Of a stretch of DNA of 64,000 bases, positions 43,482 to 51,514 are shown in pieces (position 1 is the first letter of the stretch; every line of letters begins with the position of its first letter). Position numbers and translations under genes: made by a program. This stretch comes from JABWBH01 sp964526695 (GTDB lineage Bacteria; Planctomycetota; Phycisphaerae; UBA1845), in contig CAZGJA010000099.1 of the NCBI GenBank assembly GCA_964526695.1, positions 1-64,000 on the forward strand, given 5' to 3'. A model generated the notes under the pieces. It made no database searches. It was not told the DNA's origin and was given only the letters and a program-made list of their open reading frames with translations.

Positions 43482-43901
43482 CTACGCGGACTTCACCGCG
43501 ATCTTGCGCGGCAGGGCGGAAGCGCGCTTGGGCAGACGCAGCGTGAGCACGCCGTTGCGCGTTTCCCCCGCGATCTGCTGCGCGTCGATGTCCTCGCCGA
43601 TGCGGAACGTCCGACAGAAGCTGCCGACGCCGTATTCGCTGATCAGAGGTCCGGCGCCTTCCTTCCGCCGCGGCTCGACCTTCGCGCAGATCGTCAGCTC
43701 GCCGCGGTCAAACCGGATGTCGATGTCCTCCGCGCTCGCGCCGGGGACGTCGGCGACCAGCAGCAGCTCGCTTTCCCTCTCAATGATGTCCACGACGGGG
43801 CGATACGTGGCCTCGCCGCGGACGCGCTCGGCATTCGACGCCCGATCCAAACCGCTCGCCGCTTGATCCTGATCCTTCTGAATATCGCAACACGTGGTCA
43901 T
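43482..43901 (-). CDS. Small heat shock protein (Hsp20), copy 1
   Basis: A 139-residue alpha-crystallin-domain chaperone that holds unfolded proteins. The domain spans ~35-130: PVVDIIERESELLLVADVPGA, RFDRGELTICAKV and the closing NGVLTLRLPKR. The N-terminal arm is short and Asp/Gln-rich with CC at positions 4-5. A GGGA-type site precedes ATG 43901; an earlier ATG (43928) is possible. It is downstream of a second hsp20 on the same strand. Confidence 0.88.
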   Translation of the reverse strand: MTTCCDIQKDQDQAASGLDRASNAERVRGEATYRPVVDIIERESELLLVADVPGASAEDIDIRFDRGELTICAKVEPRRKEGAGPLISEYGVGSFCRTFRIGEDIDAQQIAGETRNGVLTLRLPKRASALPRKIAVKSA

Positions 43902-43982
43902 GGTTGTTCCCTTTCTTGCCTGATTCATCTACGACCCAAGTTCAGAGTCGCCGCTGTGGAGGAGCCGTCGGCGAATTCGAGA

Positions 43983-44088
43983 CGTCAAAACGCCAAAACG
44001 CCGAAACGCCAAAATCGGAGCCGCGACCGTGAGGGAGCGAGAGCACTCGGGATCAGCCGACCCGCTTCCTCACGGGCGCGGCTCCCAT
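43983..44088. repeat. AAAACGCC array and GGGCGCGGCTC inverted repeat
   Basis: AAAACGCC/GAAACGCC units (43983-44016), same family as 10453. Then GGAGCCGCGACCGTGAGGGA faces CGCTTCCTCACGGGCGCGGC (44016-44088). Lies between the two hsp20 genes. Confidence 0.75.
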
Positions 44089-44118
44089 GTGCGTGCGCCG
44101 CGACGCTTCAACGCTCCA

Positions 44119-44556
44119 TCAGTTGTTCTTGATGGCGATCTTCCGCGCCATCGCTTCCGGACTTTTCGGCAGGCGCACGGTCAGCACGCCGTGCTTCAGC
44201 GCGGCCTCGACCTTTTCGGCATCCACTGCGGTCGGCAGCGTGACCCGCCGCGAGAACTCGCCCGTCCCGCGCTCGCGCCGGTGGATGACCTCGTCCTTCC
44301 ACTGCGGCTCGGCGCGAGAACCCTTCAGCGTCAACTCCTGCCCCACGACCTGAAGCTCGATGTCCTTCAGCTCAATGCCCGGCAGCTCCGCCTCGACGTA
44401 ATAATTCTGGCCGTCCTCCCATGCGTTGATCGGCGGAAACGCCGAGAGCCGCTGCAGCCCGAAGCGCTCGCCCCAGCCGGCGCCGTCAAAGAGCCGATCC
44501 ATCTCGTGCCGCAGTTCATTGAACGTCGCCAGTGGCGCCATACGTCTGATCAACAT
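44119..44556 (-). CDS. Small heat shock protein (Hsp20), copy 2
   Basis: A 145-residue Hsp20 with the classical bacterial layout: an N-terminal arm (FNELRHEMDRLFD), PPINAWEDGQNYYVEAELPG, then HRRERGTGEFSRRVTLP and KHGVLTVRLPKSPEA. The C-terminus is short (ARKIAIKNN). ATG 44556 is preceded by AAAGGAGG, a near-perfect ribosome site. It differs clearly from copy 1, so the pair is not a recent duplication. Confidence 0.93.
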   Translation of the reverse strand: MLIRRMAPLATFNELRHEMDRLFDGAGWGERFGLQRLSAFPPINAWEDGQNYYVEAELPGIELKDIELQVVGQELTLKGSRAEPQWKDEVIHRRERGTGEFSRRVTLPTAVDAEKVEAALKHGVLTVRLPKSPEAMARKIAIKNN

Positions 44557-45525
44557 GGTCGTGTCCTCCTTTGTCAAATTGCGTGGGTGTCAGCGGCCGC
44601 CGCGCGGCGCGGCTGACGGGCATTTCGCGCCCGCTCAGCAGTGGGGCAAGACGTGTGCCAACTCACGGGTTTCCCCGGGGATTTCCTAAACCCTTGCGAA
44701 TCGCCGGTTTGGGATCGCGTCGTCCGCATATCCGCAATCGCGGACACACGCCGACTGCCAACTTGGCGGATGCGGCACGGTTTGCATGACAGAATGAACC
44801 GGCGCCGAGAGTGCCAACGATGCGGCACTTGAAATGCACGTTGGACCCGCCGTGTCAGTGAAACGAGGGATCCAGAGGCATCCGACGCGCAGCAAGAAAC
44901 GGGGCGCGGAGGTGGAGGGGTGTCGGGTATCGAACACACGGGCCTCCGCGCCCCAGGGATCTTCGGCACGGCGTGGAGGGCTGAGTTTCCGCGCCGCGGT
45001 CTCGTCCGGGGTGGGCCGGGACGAGTCGAAGAGGCCCACGGAAAGTACGTCCCGCCGGGGCACGATTTCTTACGCGGCGAAAGAATTTTCGCGCGACTCC
45101 GGTGCCGCCGCGCCGAGGCCAGCTCGGTTCAGCCTGGCAGCCGCGTTTCCACCGAGGCGCGGCGTCCGGGCGGCCTGGGTCCGGGGCTGCGGACCTGGGC
45201 AGCGCGCGCATGGGCGTTCCTCGATCATCCGCCACGGCCTGGCGAGTACGCCAGACCGTGCCACCCCGCCGCCCGGCGAGTACGCCAGACCGTGCCACCC
45301 CGCCGCCCGGCGAGTACGCCAGACCGTGCCACCCCGCGTGGGGTTCAGACTGCCGTTGCCCGGACGGCCCGGGCGGACCGGGCCGCGCCCGGCGGCTCTG
45401 GCGCCTGCGGCGGCGCTGACTTGACGGACAGTCGTGACGGCTCATAGAACTGGCGGCGCTGCGGCGGGCCTGCGCGATTCGCGACGGTCAGGTTCGGGCA
45501 TTTCACGAAAGGCGGGTTCTTCGAC
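44557..45525. other. Gene-free ~970-bp region upstream of hsp20
   Basis: No convincing gene on either strand. It holds an AGTGCC-N8-GGCACT inverted repeat at 44810-44829, and three tandem family A repeats at 45232-45336; the rest shows nothing I can name. Confidence 0.6.
45232..45336. repeat. Three tandem 34-bp copies of the family A repeat
   Basis: GCGAGTACG recurs at 45242, 45276 and 45310, a period of exactly 34 bp. The first copy has both palindrome arms; copies 2 and 3 have a shortened left arm (CCCGGCG) but keep CGCCAGACCGTGCCACCC. Confidence 0.9.
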
Positions 45526-46035
45526 ATGAATCGACACTGCGGCGCTTCGGGGTGGATGACGTTGCTCCTCGTCGGCGCGGGTTTGCTCGTCGGCCATTTC
45601 TCGGGTTGTGCCGTGGGAGATGGCGGCGGGGGGGGCGGCGGCGGCGGCGGCAACTTCAACCGCAACACCAATTCCAACACCAATTCCAACGGCAACGCCA
45701 ACAGCAATGCCAATGAGAACGTCAACAACAACGACGGCGGCGGCGACTCGCTGGACGTTCAGCTCAGTGTCAGCAACCAGACGCCCGGTCTCTTCGAGCA
45801 GGTGCTCTTCACCTGCAGCCTGACCGGGCAGCCGCCCGAGGGCGACGTGCTCTTCAACTTCTTTCCCGACGAGGAAGGCCGCCTCGATGCCAACGGCTTC
45901 AGCGGCACGGCCGTGTTCATCGTGCAGGAGGAAGACCTCGGCCGCACGTTCTCCTACCAGTGCGAAGCGACGACGGACACCGACGCAGGCCCGGCGTCCA
46001 ACACCGTGACGATCTCGCCGACGCTTGCGCCGTGA
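45526..46035 (+). CDS. Lipoprotein with Asn-rich linker and Ig-like domain
   Basis: A 169-residue product. The signal peptide ends in a lipobox (HFSGC, Cys 28). Then come a run of ten Gly, an Asn/Thr/Ser linker (residues ~43-68, NTNSNTNSNGNANSNANEN) and a C-terminal beta-sandwich-like domain (~74-165) with the Ig-type pair C...C (LFTCSLTG and YQCEATT). Linkers of this kind are common in planctomycete lipoproteins. It is anchored in a membrane facing the periplasm or outside; ligand unknown. The linker is encoded by imperfect AACACC/AATTCC repeats. Confidence 0.75.
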   Translation: MNRHCGASGWMTLLLVGAGLLVGHFSGCAVGDGGGGGGGGGGNFNRNTNSNTNSNGNANSNANENVNNNDGGGDSLDVQLSVSNQTPGLFEQVLFTCSLTGQPPEGDVLFNFFPDEEGRLDANGFSGTAVFIVQEEDLGRTFSYQCEATTDTDAGPASNTVTISPTLAP

Positions 46036-46040
46036 GGGAA

Positions 46041-46170
46041 GGCAGGCGAGGAGGCAACGAGGCTACAAGGCCGCAGGGCATCGAGGCAACAAGGCAACAA
46101 GGCAACGAGGCATCGAGTCATCGGGGCATGGGCTGTCCCCCCTCCCTCCCACGGAGGGGTTGGGGGAGGG
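46041..46170. repeat. GGCAACAA-type short tandem array and GC hairpin
   Basis: Units GGCAACGA, GGCAACAA and GGCATCGA (46041-46128), then a CCTCCCTCCC / GGGGGAGGG hairpin (46138-46168) like that at 24805. Confidence 0.8.
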
Positions 46171-46280
46171 TCGATCGTCCATATCAGATTCGCTGTTCGC
46201 TCATCTGCTTTCCAAGGGGGAGTAGGGCACGGTTGGAGCGCGGGCGCGCCACGCGGCATCGGCGCGCCGGCCAGCGGGCC

Positions 46281-47231
46281 ATGCGAGAGGATGTTCGATC
46301 CTTGGATGCGATCGCGCGACAGCTTCGGATTCTCGATGACGGCGCGCTGTCCGGCGCCGAGAACATGGCGCGCGACGAGGCCCTGTTGACGCGCGTCGGC
46401 GAAGGCCAATCGCCGCCGACGCTGCGGCTGTATCAGTGGCGCGACCCGACGATCTCCCTCGGCTATTTCCAGCATTTCGCCGACGTGGCCCGGCTCGATC
46501 CACCGCTGCGTGAGCTGGCCGTCGTCCGGCGCCTCACCGGGGGGGGGGCGATCCTGCACGACCTGGAGCTGACGTATTCCCTCACGCTGCCGCTGGGGCA
46601 CGCGCCGGCGCAGGATCAAGAGTCGCCGAGGGAGCATTCGCCGCCACAGGATCATGCGCTGCCGAAGGATCACGCGTCCCAACAGAATTCAGCGCTTCCC
46701 CAGACGCATGCCAGGCTTCAGCGTCACGTGCTGCTTGAGGGCGGCCCCAACGCGCTCTACGAACGGGCGCACGACGCCGTGATCCGCTGTTTTGCGGCGC
46801 TCGACGTGCCCGCCTGGCGAGGCTGCGCCAGCGACGAGTCCGGCGCGGCCAAGGGCCCCTTTTTCTGCTTCGCGCGGCGGCACTGCTTCGACGTGCTCGT
46901 GGGCGACGACAAGCTGGCGGGCAGCGCCCAGCGCCGCACGACGCGCGCCATTCTCCAGCACGGCAGCCTCATCGTCGCCAGCCGCTTCCCTCAGCAGCCC
47001 GCCGCGCGCCTCTCCATCTCCCACGCCGACGCCATCGAAACCCTCCGCGCCGCTTTCCCCGTGCACCTCGCCGCGACCCTCGCCGACAGGCACGCCGCAA
47101 CCCTCGCCGGCAGCCCGGTCGCCGGCATCCAGCTCGTTGCCCAACCCGGCGCATGGAGCGAGGAAGAGCTCTCCGCCGCATCCGATCTCGTCCCTAAGTA
47201 CGCGGGCCAAGCGTGGACAAGAAAGGTCTAG
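46281..47231 (+). CDS. LipM-like octanoyltransferase / lipoate-protein ligase family protein
   Basis: A ~316-residue protein of the LplA/LipM family, which attaches octanoyl or lipoyl groups to lipoyl domains. Seen: NMARDEALL, YQWRDPTISLGYFQ, the RRLTGGGAILHD motif (residues 83-94), and the active-site Lys K211 in DDKLAGSAQRR followed by QHGSL. A Cys (C196) sits where LipM has its catalytic Cys, favouring octanoyltransferase. Residues ~108-150 are an unusual Gln/His/Pro-rich repeat insert (PPQDHALPKDHA). The GGG motif is encoded by ten G in a row (46540-46549). The start is uncertain; ATG 46281 gives the family-like beginning. Confidence 0.8.
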   Translation: MREDVRSLDAIARQLRILDDGALSGAENMARDEALLTRVGEGQSPPTLRLYQWRDPTISLGYFQHFADVARLDPPLRELAVVRRLTGGGAILHDLELTYSLTLPLGHAPAQDQESPREHSPPQDHALPKDHASQQNSALPQTHARLQRHVLLEGGPNALYERAHDAVIRCFAALDVPAWRGCASDESGAAKGPFFCFARRHCFDVLVGDDKLAGSAQRRTTRAILQHGSLIVASRFPQQPAARLSISHADAIETLRAAFPVHLAATLADRHAATLAGSPVAGIQLVAQPGAWSEEELSAASDLVPKYAGQAWTRKV

Positions 47232-48210
47232 TCAACGGTCACGGCCGGTTCTGCGAGTCCGACCGCCTCATGCCGAGCCGCGCCCGCTCGACAGCGCAGG
47301 TCGAGCTCTATTATCGAGAACATGGTCTTTGGGGGCCATCCTCGGGTTGGAATTCACCGCGAGCCGCTGAAGACTCAAGTCAGACGAATCCCCCGACCGG
47401 CGAATCTCCGGACCAGTGAATCCCCCGACCGGCGAATCTCCAGACCAGTGAATCGCCCAACCGGTAGGCGGCACGGATCCGCAACAGCGGACCCGTGGGG
47501 CAGGCGAACGTGCGTGGATACCTCCGTCCTGACTCGCCACGGCCTGGCGAGTACGCCAGACCGTGCCACCCTGACATAGGTTCACCGTGTTGTAAGTTCA
47601 CCCTGACGCAGGCTCACCCCGTTGCAAGTTCACCCTGGCGTAGGCTCACCGTGTTGTAAGTTCACCGTGACGCAGGCTCACCCCGTTGCGAGTTCACGCT
47701 GGCGTAGGTTCGCACTGATCCAAGTTCGCCCGGACGCAAGTTCAGAACGCCGCTGCGCTGACCGGACGACTGCGCCCGCGCGGCGGTGTCCCCCCCGGCG
47801 ACGGACAACCTCGCAGCGGGGCTGCACGGCGGACGAGCGCGGGTCGCCCGGCGGCTGGGGTGGATTTGTCCGGCCCCCTCTTCCTCCGCCGGCTTATCGG
47901 GCGAAGCAAGCGGAGGCGATCGCCGGCGGTCGTTCTCAGATGCGTTTGTTTCTCGTCCGATCAAATCCTATGATCGAAAGAGACGCGACGGTCCGGCGCC
48001 GGTTTGGCGGCGCCGAGGCTCGTCGCATGAAGTCTCATGGAGCGCGGTGCGTCGCGAGTTCGTGAGAACTCCCTCCGCCGCGCAGGCATAAGACCGTCGC
48101 CGGCTTCCGGGCGGCGATGTTGCGGGCTTGCCTCGAAGGTCGAGCGCGAGCCTGGCGGAATCGGGCGTGGGCGCGCCGCTTCGCCGCGGCGCGTCCGGGG
48201 ACGACGACTC
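47232..48210. other. ~980-bp repeat-rich, gene-free region
   Basis: No convincing gene. It contains: a GACCGGCGAATC / GACCAGTGAATC array (47385-47463); a family B palindrome (47471-47497) and, 40 bp on, a family A palindrome (47538-47571); and a long array of GTTCACCCTGACGCAGGCTC-like ~21-bp units (47578-47745). Confidence 0.75.
47471..47571. repeat. Composite REP-like element B3 + A9
   Basis: Family B (GCACGGATCCGC / GCGGACCCGTG, 47471-47497), 40 bp of unique DNA and family A (arms CACGGCCTGGCG and CGCCAGACCGTG, 47538-47571). Same pairing as at 18481, in the opposite orientation. Confidence 0.85.
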
Positions 48211-48756
48211 ATGAGACCCGCGATTCGCAGCGACCATCCCATTCGAGGTCTGTTCTCCGGGCTGGTGGAGAACGCGTTCTTCACCGAGCTGGGCTTCTGC
48301 GAGCCGCGGCTGACGACGTACCTCTGCGACCTGATGGTGGACTTTCTGCACGTCGATCGGCTCGACGTGCTGGGCAGCGCCTTCGGCCGGTCGCTGGAGC
48401 AGATGGCCGCGCTGCTGGCGCTGAAGCATGACGCGGCGCCTTTGAGCCTCGAGCAGCGCGACCGGCTCATGTACCGGCACATCGGCGACTTCGCGCTGTT
48501 CTGGACGGGCATCTTCCCGGAGCATCTCCGCAGCCGGCGCAGCGGCGACCTGCTCTGCGCCTACGTCGAGCAGGGCAAGCGTTCGTACGCCGCGTGCGCG
48601 CGGCTCTCACAGGATCAGGACGTGCCCCCGCCCACGCTGCTGAACTCGCTCAGCGAGGAGTTCGAAACATGCGTGCACGGTCTGGGCCTGGTGCGGCGAA
48701 GCTGGCAGCGCGCCGGCGGCGCGGAAGGCGCGGCGCCGAAGGACATTCTGCTCTGA
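48211..48756 (+). CDS. Conserved-looking helical protein of unknown function
   Basis: A 181-residue soluble, mainly helical protein. Notable segments are NAFFTELGFCEPRLTTYLCDLMVDFL, RHIGDFALFWTGIFPEHL and EQGKRSYAACARL. I recall similar ~180-residue proteins in Planctomycetes and Acidobacteria but no known function. ATG 48211 is chosen because the upstream codons are basic low-complexity sequence. It stands alone between the repeat region and the convergent adaptor gene. Confidence 0.65.
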   Translation: MRPAIRSDHPIRGLFSGLVENAFFTELGFCEPRLTTYLCDLMVDFLHVDRLDVLGSAFGRSLEQMAALLALKHDAAPLSLEQRDRLMYRHIGDFALFWTGIFPEHLRSRRSGDLLCAYVEQGKRSYAACARLSQDQDVPPPTLLNSLSEEFETCVHGLGLVRRSWQRAGGAEGAAPKDILL

Positions 48757-48811
48757 GATCGGGATCGACCGCTCCCTCACCAGCCCGTTGAAGGAATGGG
48801 TTTGCCTTTGG

Positions 48812-48835
48812 GGGACCGGCTTTCCTGCCGGTCAG
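48812..48835. repeat. GGGGGACCGGCTTTCC hairpin
   Basis: GACCGGC / GCCGGTC palindrome in the gap after the helical protein gene; same type as 34442. Confidence 0.7.
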
Positions 48836-48914
48836 ACGGGCAGAAACGTCCACCCTCCACTTTCTTCAACAGGTCGTTAAGTGCACGGTTCTGCTTACGG
48901 GCGCTGCGGATTGC

Positions 48915-50315
48915 TCACAGATCCCCCATCCGCACGGTTTTGAGCACCTTGACGCGCGCGTCCGCGCGCAGGTCGTCCGCCTTCTCGGCCACGATGTGCA
49001 TTCCGGGATACACGCCGGAGAGCACCTCGACGGTCTTGTCGGTTCGCGCGCCGATCTTGACGGGAACAGCCACCGCTCGGTCTTTCACCACGGTGAACAC
49101 CTCCGCTTCGGCGCTGCCCGGCGGGGCCTTCACGGAGGACAGCGGCAGCCACAACGACGCGGGCTTGGCGGGGTCCGTCGAGGTGGGCCCGGCCGAGTCC
49201 ACGAACTCCACCTTCGCGGAACCTTCGACGCGGAATTGCGGACCGGGCTGAAGGATGCGGACTTTCACCTGCACGGTGGCTTTGGCGTAGTTCCCGACGG
49301 GGTCGATCCACATGACCTTGCCGTCAACCGCGCGATCGCGGTCGGCGTCGGGCGTGATGCGCGCGGGCTGGTCGGCGCGGAGCCTTCCGACGTCGCGCTC
49401 GCTGACGTCGATCTCCACGCGCAGCAGCGTCATGTCGGCGATGGACACGAGCTGGGCGTTGGCGTTGGCGCCGCGCCCGCCCTCGGCCGCGAGGAAGTCG
49501 CCGACCTGCGCGTTGCGCTCGAGAATCACGCCGCTGATGGGCGCGCGGATCGCGCAGTCGTCCATGCGTTTTTGCAGCAGTCGCAGCACCGCCTCCGACG
49601 CCGTCAGCTCCGCCTGCGCCAGCTCGACGGCCGTGGCGGCGGACTTCGCGGCGGCGGCGGCGGCGTCATGGGCGGCCTGAGCGGCTTCGTAGCGGTTGCG
49701 CGTGTTGTTGAACTCGAACTCGCTGGCCTGACCGCTTTCGATCAGTCCCTTGACGCGCTCGTAATTGCGTTGCTCGAACTCGAACTCGGCGCGGAGCTGA
49801 AGCACGGTCGCCCGGGCGCGAGCCTCTTCCGTGCGGGCGCGGGCGATGGCGTGCTGATTGCGCGCCACATTCGCGGCGGCCTCGTCACGCTGAGCGCGAT
49901 AGACCACGTCCTCGACGCGCGCCAGCACCTGCCCTTCGACAACGGTGTCGCCCTGCTCCACGCCCAGCTCGACGATCTGCCCGGAAACCTTGGTGGCGAC
50001 GTTGACTTGGCGGTCGCTGACGATGCGCCCGCTGCCGACCAGCACGATGCGCGGCGCCTCGCCGCCGGAGGCGCTACCGCCCAGGTCCGGGATTTCCATG
50101 AGGCTGACTTCGACCGGGCGCTCCACGAACGTGCTGAGCACGTTGCGCCCCGTGGTGCTCGACCACCACCACGTCGCCGCGCCGGCGATCACGGCGACCA
50201 AAGCGATGATGCCCAGCAGCAGCCCCTTGCCTCGCCCCCGGCCCGTAGGTCGGCGGTCCCGGGTGATGCTGAGCTTGTTCAGCGCGGCGGATCTGGGTTC
50301 GGCGATGTCGTTCAT
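48915..50315 (-). CDS. Periplasmic adaptor (membrane fusion protein) of an efflux/ABC system
   Basis: A 466-residue HlyD/AcrA/MacA-type adaptor. It has an N-terminal helix (residues ~33-55), a lipoyl/barrel-sandwich half (VNVATKVSGQIVELGVEQGD), a long coiled-coil hairpin (~125-235), the second lipoyl half (RAPISGVILERNAQVGD) and beta-barrel domains. It bridges an inner-membrane pump to an outer-membrane channel. The two permease genes upstream of it on the same strand make it part of a MacAB-like set (permease 2, permease 1, adaptor). It starts at ATG 50315, 23 nt after the permease stop. Confidence 0.9.
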   Translation of the reverse strand: MNDIAEPRSAALNKLSITRDRRPTGRGRGKGLLLGIIALVAVIAGAATWWWSSTTGRNVLSTFVERPVEVSLMEIPDLGGSASGGEAPRIVLVGSGRIVSDRQVNVATKVSGQIVELGVEQGDTVVEGQVLARVEDVVYRAQRDEAAANVARNQHAIARARTEEARARATVLQLRAEFEFEQRNYERVKGLIESGQASEFEFNNTRNRYEAAQAAHDAAAAAAKSAATAVELAQAELTASEAVLRLLQKRMDDCAIRAPISGVILERNAQVGDFLAAEGGRGANANAQLVSIADMTLLRVEIDVSERDVGRLRADQPARITPDADRDRAVDGKVMWIDPVGNYAKATVQVKVRILQPGPQFRVEGSAKVEFVDSAGPTSTDPAKPASLWLPLSSVKAPPGSAEAEVFTVVKDRAVAVPVKIGARTDKTVEVLSGVYPGMHIVAEKADDLRADARVKVLKTVRMGDL

Positions 50316-50338
50316 GTCGAGAAAGAATGCCCCTGACC

Positions 50339-51511
50339 TCAAGACTCCCGCAGGGCGTCCGTCACCTTCATCTTGGCCGCGCGCCACGAGGGGAACAGCG
50401 AGCCGATCAGCCCGATCGCCGCCGCCACCGCCAGCGAGGTGCCGATGATCTTCGGCGTGATCTGGAGCTGATAGCTGACGGTCGTGAACGTCGCGGGCAG
50501 AATGCTCTTGCGCATGCCGTGGAACACGAGACTGAGCCCGCAGCCCGCCGCGCCGCCGAGAATAGACAGCACCATCCCTTCCAGCACGAACGCTGTCAGG
50601 ATGTTCACCCGGGCAAATCCGATGGCGCGCAACATGCCGATCTCGCGCGTCCGCCCCGCCACCGCGGCGTACATGGTGTTGGCCACGGCAAAAGCGGCGG
50701 CGATGCCCATGATGACGATCATCGCGACGCTGAGCACCTGGGTGGCGTTCTGACCGGTGTTGAGGTTCTGGAAGTAGGCGCGCTCCGTTTTCCCCTCCAG
50801 CTCCACCTGCGGACCTTTGATATGCTCGATGAGCCGCGCCGCGCCGGCCTGGTCCGCCGCGAGCATCCGCGCGGACGAGTATCCGACGCGCCCGTACACG
50901 TCGCGCAGCGTCTCCACGTCGCCCCAGATTTCGCTGTCCGCCGCCGTCCCGTCCGTCGTGAACACGCCCACGATGGTGAACGACTGCAGCGCGCGCGTGC
51001 CCATCTGAATCTTGTCGCCGATCTCGTGGTTTACGTACAATCGGTTGGCTTCCTCGCCGACGACGACTTCCTCCACGCCCGGTTGAAACGGACGCCCGCG
51101 CAAAAGCCGAACCCGGTCATGTCGCACCGCGCAGGCCGACGCCCATTCCACGCCGCGCACCGCCGCGTTGAGCTTCACGTCGTTGTTCTCGTGCGTGTAC
51201 GCGCTGCTGATGGCCACCATCTCCGGACTGATGATGGGTCGCTCACCGCGGCGCACGGCGTCGGGCGCGGACTCCAGCTTGTTGACCTGATCCTTGCCCA
51301 GACCCGACACCGTCTCGCTCTCCGCGGACGGGTTCAGCACGATGACCGTGTTCGGATCCCCCGTGGCGGACATCGTGGAGAACGCGCTGTCAGTGACGGC
51401 CTGAAGGTAGGCGAACGCGGCAATGACCACGGCGATCAGCGCGATGGACGACGCCGTGCTCGTGGGCCGGGCCCAGAGGCTCAACAGGTTGTACCGGAAC
51501 GGCAACGCCAT
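50339..51511 (-). CDS. ABC transporter permease, FtsX/MacB type (second)
   Basis: A 390-residue permease with the MacB/FtsX layout: one N-terminal helix (LWARPTSTASSIALIAVVIAAFAYL), a periplasmic domain (residues ~45-265) and three C-terminal helices in the FtsX domain (VANTMYAAVAGRTREIGMLRAIG, then GLIGSLFPSWRAAK). Such proteins use ATP for mechanotransmission or lipoprotein and efflux work rather than classical import. It starts 3 nt after the previous permease stop. Confidence 0.9.
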   Translation of the reverse strand: MALPFRYNLLSLWARPTSTASSIALIAVVIAAFAYLQAVTDSAFSTMSATGDPNTVIVLNPSAESETVSGLGKDQVNKLESAPDAVRRGERPIISPEMVAISSAYTHENNDVKLNAAVRGVEWASACAVRHDRVRLLRGRPFQPGVEEVVVGEEANRLYVNHEIGDKIQMGTRALQSFTIVGVFTTDGTAADSEIWGDVETLRDVYGRVGYSSARMLAADQAGAARLIEHIKGPQVELEGKTERAYFQNLNTGQNATQVLSVAMIVIMGIAAAFAVANTMYAAVAGRTREIGMLRAIGFARVNILTAFVLEGMVLSILGGAAGCGLSLVFHGMRKSILPATFTTVSYQLQITPKIIGTSLAVAAAIGLIGSLFPSWRAAKMKVTDALRES

Positions 51512-51514
51512 GCG

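Noticed and set aside
44770..44790. GGCACGGTTTGCAT considered as a sigma-54 promoter
   Set aside because: The GG and GC elements are 8 bp apart instead of the required 10, and no gene start follows at a sensible distance.
45070..45264. Small frames beginning MARSGVLARPW or reading HGLASTPDRAT
   Set aside because: These peptides are simply the translation of the family A palindrome and recur wherever it does; they are not genes.
47385..47745. Repeat arrays considered as a CRISPR array
   Set aside because: Units are short and degenerate, they touch each other without unique spacers of constant length, and no cas gene is in the window.
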